A stretch of 64,000 nt of DNA from an uncultured Prochlorococcus sp. (GTDB lineage Bacteria; Cyanobacteriota; Cyanobacteriia; PCC-6307; Cyanobiaceae), in the NCBI GenBank assembly GCA_902560875.1, contig CACENO010000001.1, positions 112,514-176,513 on the forward strand, read 5' to 3'. Shown here piece after piece: positions 32,457 through 43,800 of this stretch. Each line of letters starts with the position of its first letter. The stretch's first letter is position 1. A program made the position numbers and the translations under genes. The notes below the pieces were generated by a model, which was not told where the DNA came from, did not search any database, and was given only the letters and a program-made list of their open reading frames with translations.

Positions 32457-33176
32457 ATGATCTGGTCCTTTCTAAAGCAAAAGTCATCCCAAATGGATGA
32501 AGCCCCTTTCACTAGCATTTCCCACTTCGTTTTAGGTAAACCTTTAGACGGTCCTTTAAGTTCAAATCAGGAAGAAATCTTATTTGGATGTGGATGCTTC
32601 TGGGGAGCAGAAAAAAGCTTTTGGAAGCTACCAGGTGTTGTAAATACTTCAGTGGGATATGCAGGAGGGGAGTCAATCAATCCAACATATAAAGAAGTTT
32701 GTTCGGGGAGTACAGGCCACACAGAAGCAGTAAGAGTTGTATGGGATAAAACAAAAATACACTTAAGTGATCTTTTGAAAATGTTTTGGGAATGCCACGA
32801 TCCCACTCAAGGCAATCGACAAGGTAATGATTCTGGCACCCAATACAGATCTGCTATTTATACTAATAGTCCAGAACAAACGGACCTGTCCCTAGCAAGT
32901 TTAGCGGCTTATCAAAAGAGTCTGAAACTTAAAGGTTTCGGCGCTATTACTACAGAGATCAAAACAAATCAAATCTTTTATTTTGCTGAAAGTTACCATC
33001 AACAATATTTAGCGAAACCAGGTTCTAGGCCTTATTGTTCAGCAATGCCAACTAATGTCATTTTAGAACGTTTCGATGGTTCTAATTTCAAATTAGGCGA
33101 GAGTGTTTGGTCTCATTTTGATTGGCAAAAGAATCATTGTGTACTTCTAAGCAATAATGAACCTATCAAACCATGA
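32457..33176 (+). CDS. msrA: Peptide-methionine (S)-S-oxide reductase
   Basis: 'EILFGCGCFWGAEKSFWKLPGVVNTSVGYAGG'. Confidence 0.95.
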   Translation: MIWSFLKQKSSQMDEAPFTSISHFVLGKPLDGPLSSNQEEILFGCGCFWGAEKSFWKLPGVVNTSVGYAGGESINPTYKEVCSGSTGHTEAVRVVWDKTKIHLSDLLKMFWECHDPTQGNRQGNDSGTQYRSAIYTNSPEQTDLSLASLAAYQKSLKLKGFGAITTEIKTNQIFYFAESYHQQYLAKPGSRPYCSAMPTNVILERFDGSNFKLGESVWSHFDWQKNHCVLLSNNEPIKP

Positions 33177-33337
33177 AAGATCTGCTTTCTGATAAAACAG
33201 TAATAATTGCAATTTTTGCCACTCTATTACTAGTTTTTACTCTGATATTCTCCACTAGACCTAATCAACAAATCCTTCAACCATCAATTGAATGGAGAGA
33301 TTCTCCTAATTCAAATTATGAATCTTTAAAAATCTAA
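33173..33337 (+). CDS. Putative 54-aa single-TM protein
   Basis: MKDLLSDKTVIIAIFATLLLVFTLIFSTRPNQQILQPSIEWRDSPNSNYESLKI; ATGA overlap with msrA. Confidence 0.6.
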   Translation: MKDLLSDKTVIIAIFATLLLVFTLIFSTRPNQQILQPSIEWRDSPNSNYESLKI

Positions 33338-33496
33338 TAGTAATTTTATGAGCAAGCCCTTTCAAACTGAATACACCAAAAACAGCTAAATTAGTTACAA
33401 GATGAATAATTCAAGAATGCTCAACCACAAAGAAATCCATTGTTTTCCACAAGCTAAATCATTTACACCTAATTCCTTTATGATATTTTATTTTTA

Positions 33497-33570
33497 CGGG
33501 GCGTAGCGCAGCTTGGTAGCGCACCACTTTGGGGTAGTGGGGGTCGTGGGTTCAAATCCCGCCGCTCCGA
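33497..33570 (+). tRNA. tRNA-Pro (anticodon GGG)
   Basis: Cloverleaf by eye: acceptor CGGGGCG/CGCTCCG, anticodon stem CCACT-TTGGGGT-AGTGG, T-arm GTGGG-TTCAAAT-CCCGC. Confidence 0.95.
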
Positions 33571-33647
33571 TAAAATTAAGCACAATTAATTTGGCCTTTT
33601 TTTATATTTATACTTTTAAAAAACCAACTTAAAGGTGTATGTTTAAT

Positions 33648-34001
33648 TCATTTACTCTTAAGTCTCTTGGCATTAGCAATATTCTTAGTTGAAGAAGCAT
33701 AGTGTTCAAGCCACCTATGAACTCTATTTTTAAGAGTTGGTGGAACTTCCTGAAACAACCTTAACAATTCCAAAGCCCCAAGCCTTCTTACTTCTTTTGC
33801 ATCAACTTTCCATAAGTTTTGCGCTGCACGAATTAATCTACCCCAACTGCGAACCTGCTGCCATTGTTGAATGCGAGACTTAAGGCTATTGCATTTTTTG
33901 CTTAGCCGACCTCTAGACAAACTAAGCTTAGATATTTTTGTTGAGTGAACATCATCCATATCTCCACATTGACGACTCTCAGCGATTAGATGCAAAATCA
34001 A
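33648..34001 (-). CDS. Hypothetical basic protein
   Basis: 117-aa ORF, W/R-rich, protein-like. Confidence 0.6.
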   Translation of the reverse strand: MILHLIAESRQCGDMDDVHSTKISKLSLSRGRLSKKCNSLKSRIQQWQQVRSWGRLIRAAQNLWKVDAKEVRRLGALELLRLFQEVPPTLKNRVHRWLEHYASSTKNIANAKRLKSK

Positions 34002-34067
34002 CTATCCCGCTTCATAGTCCTAAAGAAAATATTGTCAAAATACGTTTAACCAAAACTTTTTATTAGA

Positions 34068-34919
34068 TCAATTAACGCGATCAACATCTACAGGTACAAC
34101 TGAAAAATCCAAATCACGAATTTCCCTCTCAGACATACGCCTCGTCCAAGCCCCAGCAACTGGATGGTTCCATGTGAACCCTGCATCCTTAGCAAGTTTC
34201 CTTTGCTCGTAGGAAACCTTGGCTCTCATTAATGACCTTGGCTCCAATCCTTTAATCAGCAAGGTCTCAAGATCATCACACCTTCTAAAAACTTCAGCGA
34301 GATATATGCAATCTGTCAAAGCACGATGGGCACTCCATACAGGCACCTCGTAAGCCAAAGCAAGATCTCTGACAGAGGGCCTTGCCCTAATTTGAAGCTC
34401 CGATGGCCAATTTATATCTTCCATAGTGCATAACCATGGTTTTGAGACTTCAGGAAGTGGCTCTTTCCCAAACCACTTCTGATCAAAAGAAGCATTATGA
34501 GCGACTATGACCTCAGCGGCATCAATCAAAGATTGCAAATAGGACAAACCTTCTCTCCAAGATTGATCCAGTCGAGTAATTGAGGCAGGAATTCGATTAA
34601 TTAACTGAGCATTGTTGTCCTCAACTGGCAATAAAAAAGACTGCTGTGCAATTACTGCTCGGTTAGGCACATTGAAAAGAATAGAACCAACCTCTATACA
34701 ACTATCTTTCTCATGGTCTAAACCAGTAGTTTCCGTATCAATGATTAGCAACATTTCAGGCACAGGCTTCGAATTTGAAGAATTTTCAAGTGCCATCATT
34801 GACGTGTCTGAATCGATAGAGAAAGAGCCAATTAAGTTAAAGCCTTCATCATTTGAGGGGTCCAGACCTCCAAGGAGATCAAGCTGTTCATTACTTGGGG
34901 AATGTTCTTTATCCTCCAA
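34068..34919 (-). CDS. DEDD exonuclease (DNA polymerase III epsilon-like)
   Basis: 'LLIIDTETTGLDHEKDSCIEVGSILF', 'VIVAHNASFDQKWF', 'WSAHRALTDCIYLAEVF'. Confidence 0.9.
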   Translation of the reverse strand: MEDKEHSPSNEQLDLLGGLDPSNDEGFNLIGSFSIDSDTSMMALENSSNSKPVPEMLLIIDTETTGLDHEKDSCIEVGSILFNVPNRAVIAQQSFLLPVEDNNAQLINRIPASITRLDQSWREGLSYLQSLIDAAEVIVAHNASFDQKWFGKEPLPEVSKPWLCTMEDINWPSELQIRARPSVRDLALAYEVPVWSAHRALTDCIYLAEVFRRCDDLETLLIKGLEPRSLMRAKVSYEQRKLAKDAGFTWNHPVAGAWTRRMSEREIRDLDFSVVPVDVDRVN

Positions 34920-34993
34920 AACCCAGTCTTAGATAAATTCTTCTTTATTCTCTCGCACTTCATAAAACATTCATTATCGTTGGGACAAAACAA

Positions 34994-35464
34994 TTGCATA
35001 GAGACATGTCCCTAAGACTCGGAGACAAGGCACCAGATATTGATTTAAAAGATCAAGCTGGCAATAGATGTAGCATCAAAAATCTAAACGGCAAAACATT
35101 AGTATTATTTTTCTACCCTAAAGACGATACTCCCGGCTGCATAGCCGAGGCTTGTGGATTCCGCGATAATTATGACCTATTCAAGATCTTTGGCGCTGAA
35201 GTTTGGGGAATAAGCGGAGACAATGAAGAAAGTCATCGGAAATTTGCAACAAATAATCAACTACCATTCCCATTAATATCAGACAATGGCAACAACCTTA
35301 GGAAAGCATTTGGAGTGCCAAATGCCATGGGAATAATCCCTGGAAGAGTTACTTATGTAATTGATTCAAATGGCATCATTAGGCATATTTTCAACAATTT
35401 ATTAAATGGCCCTGCCCACGTCAATGAAGCATTAAGAGTGTTAGAAGAAATTCGCCAATCCTAG
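34994..35464 (+). CDS. bcp: Peroxiredoxin (BCP/PrxQ type)
   Basis: 'LVLFFYPKDDTPGCIAEACGFRDNYD'. Confidence 0.92.
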   Translation: MHRDMSLRLGDKAPDIDLKDQAGNRCSIKNLNGKTLVLFFYPKDDTPGCIAEACGFRDNYDLFKIFGAEVWGISGDNEESHRKFATNNQLPFPLISDNGNNLRKAFGVPNAMGIIPGRVTYVIDSNGIIRHIFNNLLNGPAHVNEALRVLEEIRQS

Positions 35465-35547
35465 ATTCTTAGTTTTAAATTAAACTAAAGGCAATTCTTA
35501 TCTATAATTAAAATAATTCCAATATTATCTTTTTTGATAATAAAAAT

Positions 35548-35784
35548 TCACTTAATAAATTTCAAAAGGTCCACAATGCTACAACTATCAGGAATTTGAA
35601 CTTCTTCCAAAAGAAGGCTTCTTTCTTCAAGTTCAATAACAGAATCCTCAGCCATAGCACTTATCACCTCTTCTAATGGAACATCCATTTCACTGGCCAT
35701 TTCCTTGAGAAGTGTTGCAGTGTCAGCCCTTACAGAAATAATAATCGGCAAGAGGACACGCTCAGAAGGGTCATTGAATTTCAT
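35548..35784 (-). CDS. Hypothetical acidic protein
   Basis: 78-aa ORF, no named motif. Confidence 0.5.
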   Translation of the reverse strand: MKFNDPSERVLLPIIISVRADTATLLKEMASEMDVPLEEVISAMAEDSVIELEERSLLLEEVQIPDSCSIVDLLKFIK

Positions 35785-36012
35785 AAAGAAAATCTTAAGA
35801 CGCCATTCCTCTCTAGCGCGAAATTCATAAGATTCGTATAGAAATCTTTAAATTGATTCTCCTTAGAAGCATACAAATAAATTAAAATGGCAATTAGACT
35901 AAAGAATTAGAGAATCAATCATCATCCGCATATTTGAATAATCTGAAATACATTGACCAATCAAAAAACATCGGCATCTAAAGTTAAAAACAATTTACAT
36001 AGAAAAAAACTA

Positions 36013-37092
36013 TTAGGGGTCAATACTTAAAAGAATTTTCTCTATTTGTTTTGCACTTGACTTCCAACTAAATCCTAGAGATTGTCTAGGGCCTTCTACA
36101 TTTGCAATATTTATTATACTACTATTATTAATCAGTTCAATTATAGCGCTAGCAATAGATTCATAGTTTAAGGGGTCAATTAATATCGCTGAATTACCAA
36201 CAACTTCCGGCAATGCTCCTCTGTTTGAAGCAATAACCGGTGTACCACATGCCATAGCTTCTAATGCAGGCAATCCAAAGCCTTCCCATAAGCTTGCCAA
36301 AATCAAACCTCGACATTTATTAAGGAGAATCAGTCTTTCATTATCACTAACCCAATCCTTCCAAATACATTGACCTTCTACACCTAATTCTTTTGATATA
36401 GATTTAAGTCGCGGTGTATACCTGATATCACTTGGTCCAATAAAAATTAATTTATAATTCTTTTCTTTTAATAATGAAAAAGCTTTCAAAACCCTTACTA
36501 AATTTTTATGAGGAAGATGTCTTCCCATAACCAAGAAAAATTCTTCTCTCTGTAGGTTTTTGGGATAAAACTTTTCTTGATTAAAGCCAAGCTTTATTGG
36601 AATTAGCTTATTTATTGGAACCTTAAGTAAATTATGCACCTCTCTTGCTGTGGCTTCTGAATTACATAAAACATATTTTGCTTGATGTAATACTAATGGT
36701 ACATAAAACACATTATAGGCAAGCAATGGGCCAATAATTGGATACCTAAGAGGAATCAGATCGTGCGCAAGAACTATCGATCTAACTGAACTAAATAAAG
36801 GAGCCTCAGGCAAAGGAGACAGAAGATAATCCGAGCCACTTTCCTTGATAAGGCTAGGAATAGAGGTTTGAACCCAATAAAGTCTATTTATATGTCCTTG
36901 GATTCCATTGTCTGGCGATAAGTTTGAAGGTATCTTTATAGTCTCACTCTTAGAAATCTTGAAAGGGTCAAGACACCTTACTAAATCTGGAGAAAGGGAT
37001 GAAATTAAATTTTCAGAGACTACACCTATTCCGGTGTTTTTCTTTCCAATATAGCTCCCATTGAATAAAGCTAGAGCCACACTCACTATCAT
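36013..37092 (-). CDS. Glycosyltransferase family 4-like
   Basis: 'SLWEGFGLPALEAMACGTPVIASNRGALPEVVGNSAILIDP'. Confidence 0.92.
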   Translation of the reverse strand: MIVSVALALFNGSYIGKKNTGIGVVSENLISSLSPDLVRCLDPFKISKSETIKIPSNLSPDNGIQGHINRLYWVQTSIPSLIKESGSDYLLSPLPEAPLFSSVRSIVLAHDLIPLRYPIIGPLLAYNVFYVPLVLHQAKYVLCNSEATAREVHNLLKVPINKLIPIKLGFNQEKFYPKNLQREEFFLVMGRHLPHKNLVRVLKAFSLLKEKNYKLIFIGPSDIRYTPRLKSISKELGVEGQCIWKDWVSDNERLILLNKCRGLILASLWEGFGLPALEAMACGTPVIASNRGALPEVVGNSAILIDPLNYESIASAIIELINNSSIINIANVEGPRQSLGFSWKSSAKQIEKILLSIDP

Positions 37093-37362
37093 TAATGATT
37101 CACTTATATTAAGCTCTCATCCATTCATAGAACAAAAAACACAAGCAAAGAAATGTTTAAGGCTTTATATCACTTTAAATTGTTTACAGAAGCCTACTTA
37201 ATCGATAATCTCAACTGACCATATAAAAACAACAAATAAATAATTGAATGCTCATATTCAGCGAATAGCCACAACTTTTAAATCCAAAACTTTTATATTA
37301 AGATAGAAATCTTATATTATGAATAGAGTAACTTAATCCAAGTCAAGCTCCTTAATAGGCAT

Positions 37363-37740
37363 ATGCCAGAATTTGTTTACTTAATACGCAATGGAGACCT
37401 CTTCTGCATTGGGAGAACAGAAGATCTAGAACGGATTCAAAAGGCTTACAAGCCAGGCCTAATAGAAATTGCTCTTGAAAGCAATGACTCTAAGGAGATC
37501 TTAAAGATTCTGCAAAAAAACTATTCAGAAAGACGTCTGCCTGGATCAAATTATTACCGGCTAAGCAAATCAGAATTTATTCAATGCAAGAAAATATTAG
37601 AGAAGGGGGAAAATATTGATAATTTCAAGCCATTTTTTAGCGGAATAAGGCTAATAGTAACCTTTATAGCTGCATGGATTAGTCTCACACTATTAATTAT
37701 AAAACTTGGCATTCAACCAATTTTTAATCAGTTCAGTTAA
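37363..37740 (+). CDS. GIY-YIG/T5orf172-like domain fused to C-terminal TM segment
   Basis: 'FVYLIRNGDLFCIGRTEDLERIQKAYKPGLIEIALESNDSKEILKILQKNYSERRLPGSNYYRLS' plus TM 'LIVTFIAAWISLTLLIIKLG'. Confidence 0.65.
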   Translation: MPEFVYLIRNGDLFCIGRTEDLERIQKAYKPGLIEIALESNDSKEILKILQKNYSERRLPGSNYYRLSKSEFIQCKKILEKGENIDNFKPFFSGIRLIVTFIAAWISLTLLIIKLGIQPIFNQFS

Positions 37741-37792
37741 TCAAAAGAGCTAATTACCTTAATATCCGTATTCTTTAAAGATATTAATCAAG

Positions 37793-38041
37793 TTAATTTT
37801 TACTATTGATTGTTTCCAAAAACCGTACTATAAATTGATTTTCTAAAATTTTAGGATATAGCCGAATGGCAAACAAAATAGAAACAACTGCTGTAAGGAA
37901 AAAGGTTGCTCCTTGTCCTATGGATCCAGGTTGATAGATATTAGAATTTAGGAATGGTAAATCAATTAGGGATCCAATAGTTCCCCAAACCAAGACCCAA
38001 AGGGAAACATAAGAAAAACCAAAAAATGTCTTTTTAACCAT
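37793..38041 (-). CDS. Hypothetical small membrane protein
   Basis: 82 aa, two TM segments. Confidence 0.6.
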   Translation of the reverse strand: MVKKTFFGFSYVSLWVLVWGTIGSLIDLPFLNSNIYQPGSIGQGATFFLTAVVSILFAIRLYPKILENQFIVRFLETINSKN

Positions 38042-38743
38042 CTGCCTTCAGAATTCTAGGAGGAAATAAGTTACTACACTACAATAGAATAGATCTTTAG
38101 GAATCAAATCCTTATTTTCTATACCATTAAAGAAATTTTTAAAGTTCAATTCTTTGAAGTCAAATTTCAACCAATAAAACTTTAAAAGTATACTTAAATA
38201 GAAAGCCAAGTATATATATCGAAAATTTTATTTATAAAGGGTTAGAGGGACAGTTTAAAATAAATATTAGGACTATTAGCGTGGCTAAATTAATCTATGA
38301 TTTCAAGTGACAATGAAATCAGAATCAATTAACCACTAGAACCAATCCTACAACAAGTAACTCAACACGAAATTATTATATTGATCATTTACGAAAGCCA
38401 GAATCCACCTTGTCGTAAAACCAAAAGATAGTTTTCCTTTCTTCCCTCCTGATTGGGAGAATTATCATTATTTTTTCTGATCTGACTACCTTTGCTTGCA
38501 AAGGCATAAGTTCTAAATGAATATAATCTATTCAAGATCGACTTGTATAGCGGCCATGTTAGCTGAGACATAGGATTTTAAAAAACCTATTCATTTAATA
38601 GCTAAGAATATGAGGAAGCTTAAATTACGTAATTATTTTTTCATGTATGAAAACATCCCCTCCCTTTATTCTCTATAGGGAGGGTTATCAAGCTGTTTTC
38701 TCTTGTGAAAAGTGCTTTCTTAGATTTTTGTACTTTTAATCAA

Positions 38744-38872
38744 CTAGGAATCACCTTTTAAAAGTGCTGGGATATCCCAAGTAAATATCCCCCACTTAGT
38801 GAGCCAAAAAACAGTCCAGGCTACTGAAGCAATTATGGGGGTAAGTACTATTACAAGTCGAAAGTCAATCAC
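38744..38872 (-). CDS. Putative small photosystem-type membrane protein (PsbY-like, tentative)
   Basis: GTG-initiated 42-aa frame VIDFRLVIVLTPIIASVAWTVFWLTKWGIFTWDIPALLKGDS; single-TM architecture resembling PsbY N-terminus. Confidence 0.4.
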   Translation of the reverse strand: MIDFRLVIVLTPIIASVAWTVFWLTKWGIFTWDIPALLKGDS

Positions 38873-39230
38873 AACTCAATAGCAGTGGAAGGAGCTCGAT
38901 GATCCTACGTAACCAACGATAACTGGTCAAGCCACTTACCTAAAGAGAGTTTTATAACTCAATGCTTCCTTGTCTAGCTAAAGAGGCGCCTTCTCAAATG
39001 GGCTTCGACAAAATCTTATGGTTAGCTTCTAGGAATAGCAATACCTCTTAAAACCTTAGGAGTAGAAAGGCACCTAAAACGATTTTGGCGACTTGCTTTA
39101 GCTCAATCCTTCCATAGTTTTTTTTTCAGCAAGGCCGCCTCAGGAGGTAAAAGGTTTTATCTATATCTTGCTGAGCTTTTCGGATGTTAGTGAAATGAGG
39201 CAAAATAAAGATTCTTGAGCTCAGCCCATA

Positions 39231-39779
39231 ATGCAATATCACTTTAAAGGCCATTTGCTACCAATATTTCTTGGATTATTGATTTGCCTATTAATTTCCA
39301 GTCCAGTTCAAGCAAGACTTGAAGTAGGAGATGAAGTACCAAATTACGTCCGATCGGACATCACAGGGTTCGATTTCCATGGTCAGGATCTTTCGAAGTC
39401 TTCAATCGCTGGCTCAGTAGCAAGGGATGCAAATTTTAGTGATGTAGACCTTCATGGAACAGTCTTAACCCTTTCAGACCTTAAAGGTTCAAACCTACAA
39501 GGCGTAAATTTAACCGACACCCTTTCAGATAGGGTCAACTTTCAAAAAACTGATCTTCGCAATGCTGTACTGACAAACATGATTGCATCAGGCAGTAGTT
39601 TTGCAGGAGCCAGAATTGAAGGGGCAGATTTTACCTATGCTGTTTTAGATAGTGATGATATAAAAAACCTTTGCAAAATTGCAGAAGGTACAAATCCAAT
39701 AACTGGAGTGTCAACTAAAGAAAGTCTTGAATGTTCTGAACAGGGAGATTCCTATAAACCTGCCATGCCAGGGAGGTAA
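39231..39779 (+). CDS. Secreted pentapeptide-repeat protein
   Basis: Signal peptide; A(D/N)LxG-type repeats 'DLHGTVLTLSDLKGSNLQGVNLTDTLSDRVNFQKTDLRNAVLTN'. Confidence 0.85.
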   Translation: MQYHFKGHLLPIFLGLLICLLISSPVQARLEVGDEVPNYVRSDITGFDFHGQDLSKSSIAGSVARDANFSDVDLHGTVLTLSDLKGSNLQGVNLTDTLSDRVNFQKTDLRNAVLTNMIASGSSFAGARIEGADFTYAVLDSDDIKNLCKIAEGTNPITGVSTKESLECSEQGDSYKPAMPGR

Positions 39780-39907
39780 ATAGCCTAGGGATACAGGAGG
39801 TTTCACAAATCTATCAATATCGTTGAATAACAAAGAAAATAAACTGCAATTTATGCTTGTTTGCGATATCAATGATCAGATAGAAAATTAATAATATGCT
39901 TAAAAAT

Positions 39908-40270
39908 TTATTTAGCCGTTTCTCTACCCTCAAATAATTTAGCCAATTTTACAAAGTCTGAGCGAAATTTTATAAGAGTTTTTGTTTCTTGAAATCCTTG
40001 TTCTTTCAATAATTTCAGAAATTCTTTGCTAATACCAAATTTATCGTTTGAGGCCGATTTATTTGTAGTTTCAAGGTAAAGATTGGTTATATCAGAAAGG
40101 ATTTCTTCATAAGCATTACGAGCAGATTCAGAAGAAAATCTCGTTCCATCAGACGCTAAGATGGATTTCTGTTCTCTAAGGAGTAGAAACAAAAGCAAGG
40201 AGGTTAAAGCAGTTCCTGCTATTGCTATACCAGCAATCTGCAAAGGACCTATAGTTGCAAACATTTGCAT
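39908..40270 (-). CDS. Hypothetical membrane-anchored protein
   Basis: 120 aa, N-terminal TM. Confidence 0.55.
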   Translation of the reverse strand: MQMFATIGPLQIAGIAIAGTALTSLLLFLLLREQKSILASDGTRFSSESARNAYEEILSDITNLYLETTNKSASNDKFGISKEFLKLLKEQGFQETKTLIKFRSDFVKLAKLFEGRETAK

Positions 40271-40462
40271 AATCTAAGTATATCAGCAAATTATAGTTTA
40301 ATTATACTTAGTTAGAAAGACTAACAGGTTTACTTATGATTATTTAACACCAGAACAAATGCTTTTTTATTTATTTATTACCTTCATTTTACTTGAAGAA
40401 AATCCTCAAACATTAAAGAGTAAAAGCAAAAACCATCCAAAATTAAAAAAAATAAACCCTAT

Positions 40463-40606
40463 TTAACCAGGACACATCCTTTTATTAGACTCTGAGCCGT
40501 CTTCATAACATATCTCTGGGTCATGTGGTTCGTATAAATGAGCATAGGAAACCAGTGGCAAGAAAAATACAAAAGAAAAAGTCAATGAGATTCCTATTAA
40601 TTTCAT
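40463..40606 (-). CDS. Putative 47-aa secreted peptide with two Cys
   Basis: MKLIGISLTFSFVFFLPLVSYAHLYEPHDPEICYEDGSESNKRMCPG: signal peptide-like; below track cutoff. Confidence 0.45.
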   Translation of the reverse strand: MKLIGISLTFSFVFFLPLVSYAHLYEPHDPEICYEDGSESNKRMCPG

Positions 40607-40880
40607 GCCATTTGATAATCAACTTGAATATAACATAAATACAAATTAATTAAAGCCATACTCAAAGAAAATTTATTTCCAAAGCAAGTATAATAAATTT
40701 ATAAACTACCTTTCCGGAGAGAAAGCAGTGATGGTAAGTTTTCAGGGTGGGGGGAATTCATCGTCTCAAGAAAAGTATATTTCAACAACCTTTAAAGAAT
40801 CTTTTCTAAGGAATTTATTAATACTTTAGCGAACAATTTCATGAGAATTCTTCTTATCTTGGGAGTATTCATATTAAAAC

Positions 40881-43800
40881 ATGATGGGCTGGCAGTTCTG
40901 GATTGACCGTGGAGGTACATTTACAGATTTAATTGGAATCGGTCCAAATAAAGAATTTATTGTAAAAAAGGTGCTTTCAGAAAATCCAGATTGCCAGTTT
41001 GATCCTGCTACAAAGTGTATTAAAGAAATTCTAAAACTCAACCCAGAAAAGAAAATACCTCAAGGACTTATCAAAGAAATACGTTTAGGAACTACTGTTG
41101 CAACAAATGCTTTATTAGAAGGGACAGGTTCAACTGTTGTCCTTTTTTGTAATAAAGGGCTAGCAGATGTCATGAAAATTGGAGATCAGCAACGTCCTGA
41201 TCTATTTTCTTTAAAAATAGAAAGGCCAAGATTTATAGCTCAAACAGTTATAGAGGTCTCAGGTCGAATCAATGCCAAAGGTGAAGAAATAGAACCCATA
41301 GATATTACCCAAGAAATTAAAGACATTATCAATCAATACAAACACAAAGAACAAATCTCAATTGCCATTGCTTTAATCAATTCATATAAGAACGCGACAC
41401 ATGAACTTCAATTAGAAAAATGGTTAAAGGAAATAGGATTTAGATCAATTATTTGTTCTCACCAAGTCTCACCGCTCCCTCGCTTAGTACCTAGGGGACA
41501 AACGACACTTGTTGAAGCCTCAGTAGCACCTGTACTTAAAAATTACCTACAAGAATTGAGGGGTTCTTTAGGAAAGTCAACCCCTCTTAATGTGATGGGT
41601 TCGAATGGAGCGCTTCTAATACCTCAATTGTTATTAGCAAAAGACACTATTTTTTCAGGTCCTGCGGGAGGAATGGTAGGAGCTATATCAATAGCGCGCA
41701 TCTCTGGTTTTACCCAACAACCTCTTATAGGGTTTGATATGGGAGGCACCTCAACTGACGTTTTTTATGCAACCGCTGGTCAAGAAAATAACTGGCAACG
41801 TGATCCCGAAACAGAAATAGCTGGTCAGAAGTTAATGGCTCAAAGATTACCAATTCATACTGTGGCCTCCGGCGGTGGATCAGTTATCTATACAAAAAGA
41901 GGGCGCTTAAGAGTTGGTCCTCGTTCTGCAGGCTCTAATCCAGGACCCACTAGTTACAGACGTAATGGGCCTTTAACAATTACAGATGCCAATTTTCTTC
42001 TTGGTCGACTTCAATTAAATGAATTTCCAAAATGCTTTGGGCCTTTAGCGAATCAATACCCTGACATTAAAAAAGTTCAAAAAGAATTCAGAAATCTTGC
42101 TGATAAGTTAAATAGTACACCAGAAAAAGTTGCCGAAGGTGCTTTGACAATTGCTATAGAAAGAATGGCAGATGCAATTAAACAAGTTTCTATTTTTTGT
42201 GGACATGATATTCGCGATGCAGTTCTAATTGCCTATGGAGGTGCAGGAGGTCAACATGCTTGTCGTTTAGCTAATCAACTAGGTATTAAACAAGTTTTAG
42301 TTCATCCATTAGCAGGGGTGCTTTCAGCATATGGAATTGGAATTGCAAGCCAAACACATATCCAAACAAAAAATATTCGGGAAAAACTTGATCAAACCTT
42401 ATTAAGAAGTCTTCATGAACTGCGATATAGAGAACAAAAAAGAGCAGAAATAATACTTTATAAAAACATGAATATTGAAAATCATAAAAGTCAATCAGAA
42501 ACTAAATGTATTGCACGTGTAGAAATCCGCTACCAATCAAGTGAGCAGGGTTTAACAATAAATTTTGAAGAAGAAAGTACTATAAATAGTCTTATACAAT
42601 GTTTTGAAGAAACACATCTTAAAAAGTTTAATTTTGTACCACTTCATAATGAACCTCTAATTATTGAGCGTCTAGAAATAGAAGTAATGGCCCCCTCATG
42701 CTTTAAAAGAAAAATACAACTTCAGTCCAAAAACAAACAAGAGATTAAACCCAAGTTGGTTCCAATTCATTTAGAGAGGTCAGGTTGGAAGTTAGTGCCC
42801 TCCTATAAAAGACTGGATCTAGTTCAAGATCTGTCTCTTACTGGCCCTGCACTTATTATCGAAGAAACAAGCTCAATAGTCTTAGAAGAAGGTTGGAATG
42901 CGATTATTGATAGCAACGGATGTCTTCTGCTTCGAGCAATTAATCCTGACACAAATACAATCATTGCTACTAAGCAACCAAAAGAGGAAAAAGAAAATAC
43001 ACCTAATCCAGTTTTACTGGAGTTATATCATCATCGTTTTACTGTAATTGCAGAAAAGATGGGAGACCGGCTAAAACAAACTAGTCGTTCTGTAAATATC
43101 CGAGAACGAATGGATTTCTCTTGCGCAGTTTTTAATAAAGATGGTTCATTAGTCGCTAATGCCCCTCACATTCCAGTTCATTTAGGTGCAATGGGTGAAT
43201 CGATATTAGATCTTTTATCTCAGATCAAGGAGGGAGGAAGGAATCCTCTTCTCCCTTTAGAAACAGTGATTACAAATGACCCATACCATGGGGGAACACA
43301 TTTACCAGACATTACTGCTATAACACCAGTTTTTGCTGGGCAAAAAACTCCACAATACTTTGTAGCTTGTCGCGGGCATCATGCAGATGTAGGAGGAATA
43401 ACTCCTGGGTCAATGCCTCCTTTTAGTAAAAATATTTACGAAGAAGGTCTACTTCTCCGTAATGAGACATATGTAATTAATGGAGAGCATGACCATTCAA
43501 CATGGATAAAACGTCTAAATGAAGGAAATAATCCGCCTCGTAATCCATCTGAAATGTTGGCTGACTTAGATGCACAAGTTGCCGCAAATCATTTAGGAGT
43601 TCAAGAATTAGAAAGACTTGTATCTCTTACTAGCAATGTAGAAGTCAAAACTTACATGGAACATCTTAATAAGAATGCCTCTTATGTAGTCCAAGAAATA
43701 ATAAAAACACTTAATAATAATTATTTTACAGTTGAACTAGACAATGGGAAACAGCTATCTGTAGAAATTATTGTTGACAAGGAACAAGGCAAAGCAAAAT

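Noticed and set aside
38389-38571. 60-aa minus-strand ORF
   Set aside because: No hydrophobic or motif signal, protein-unlike; intergenic
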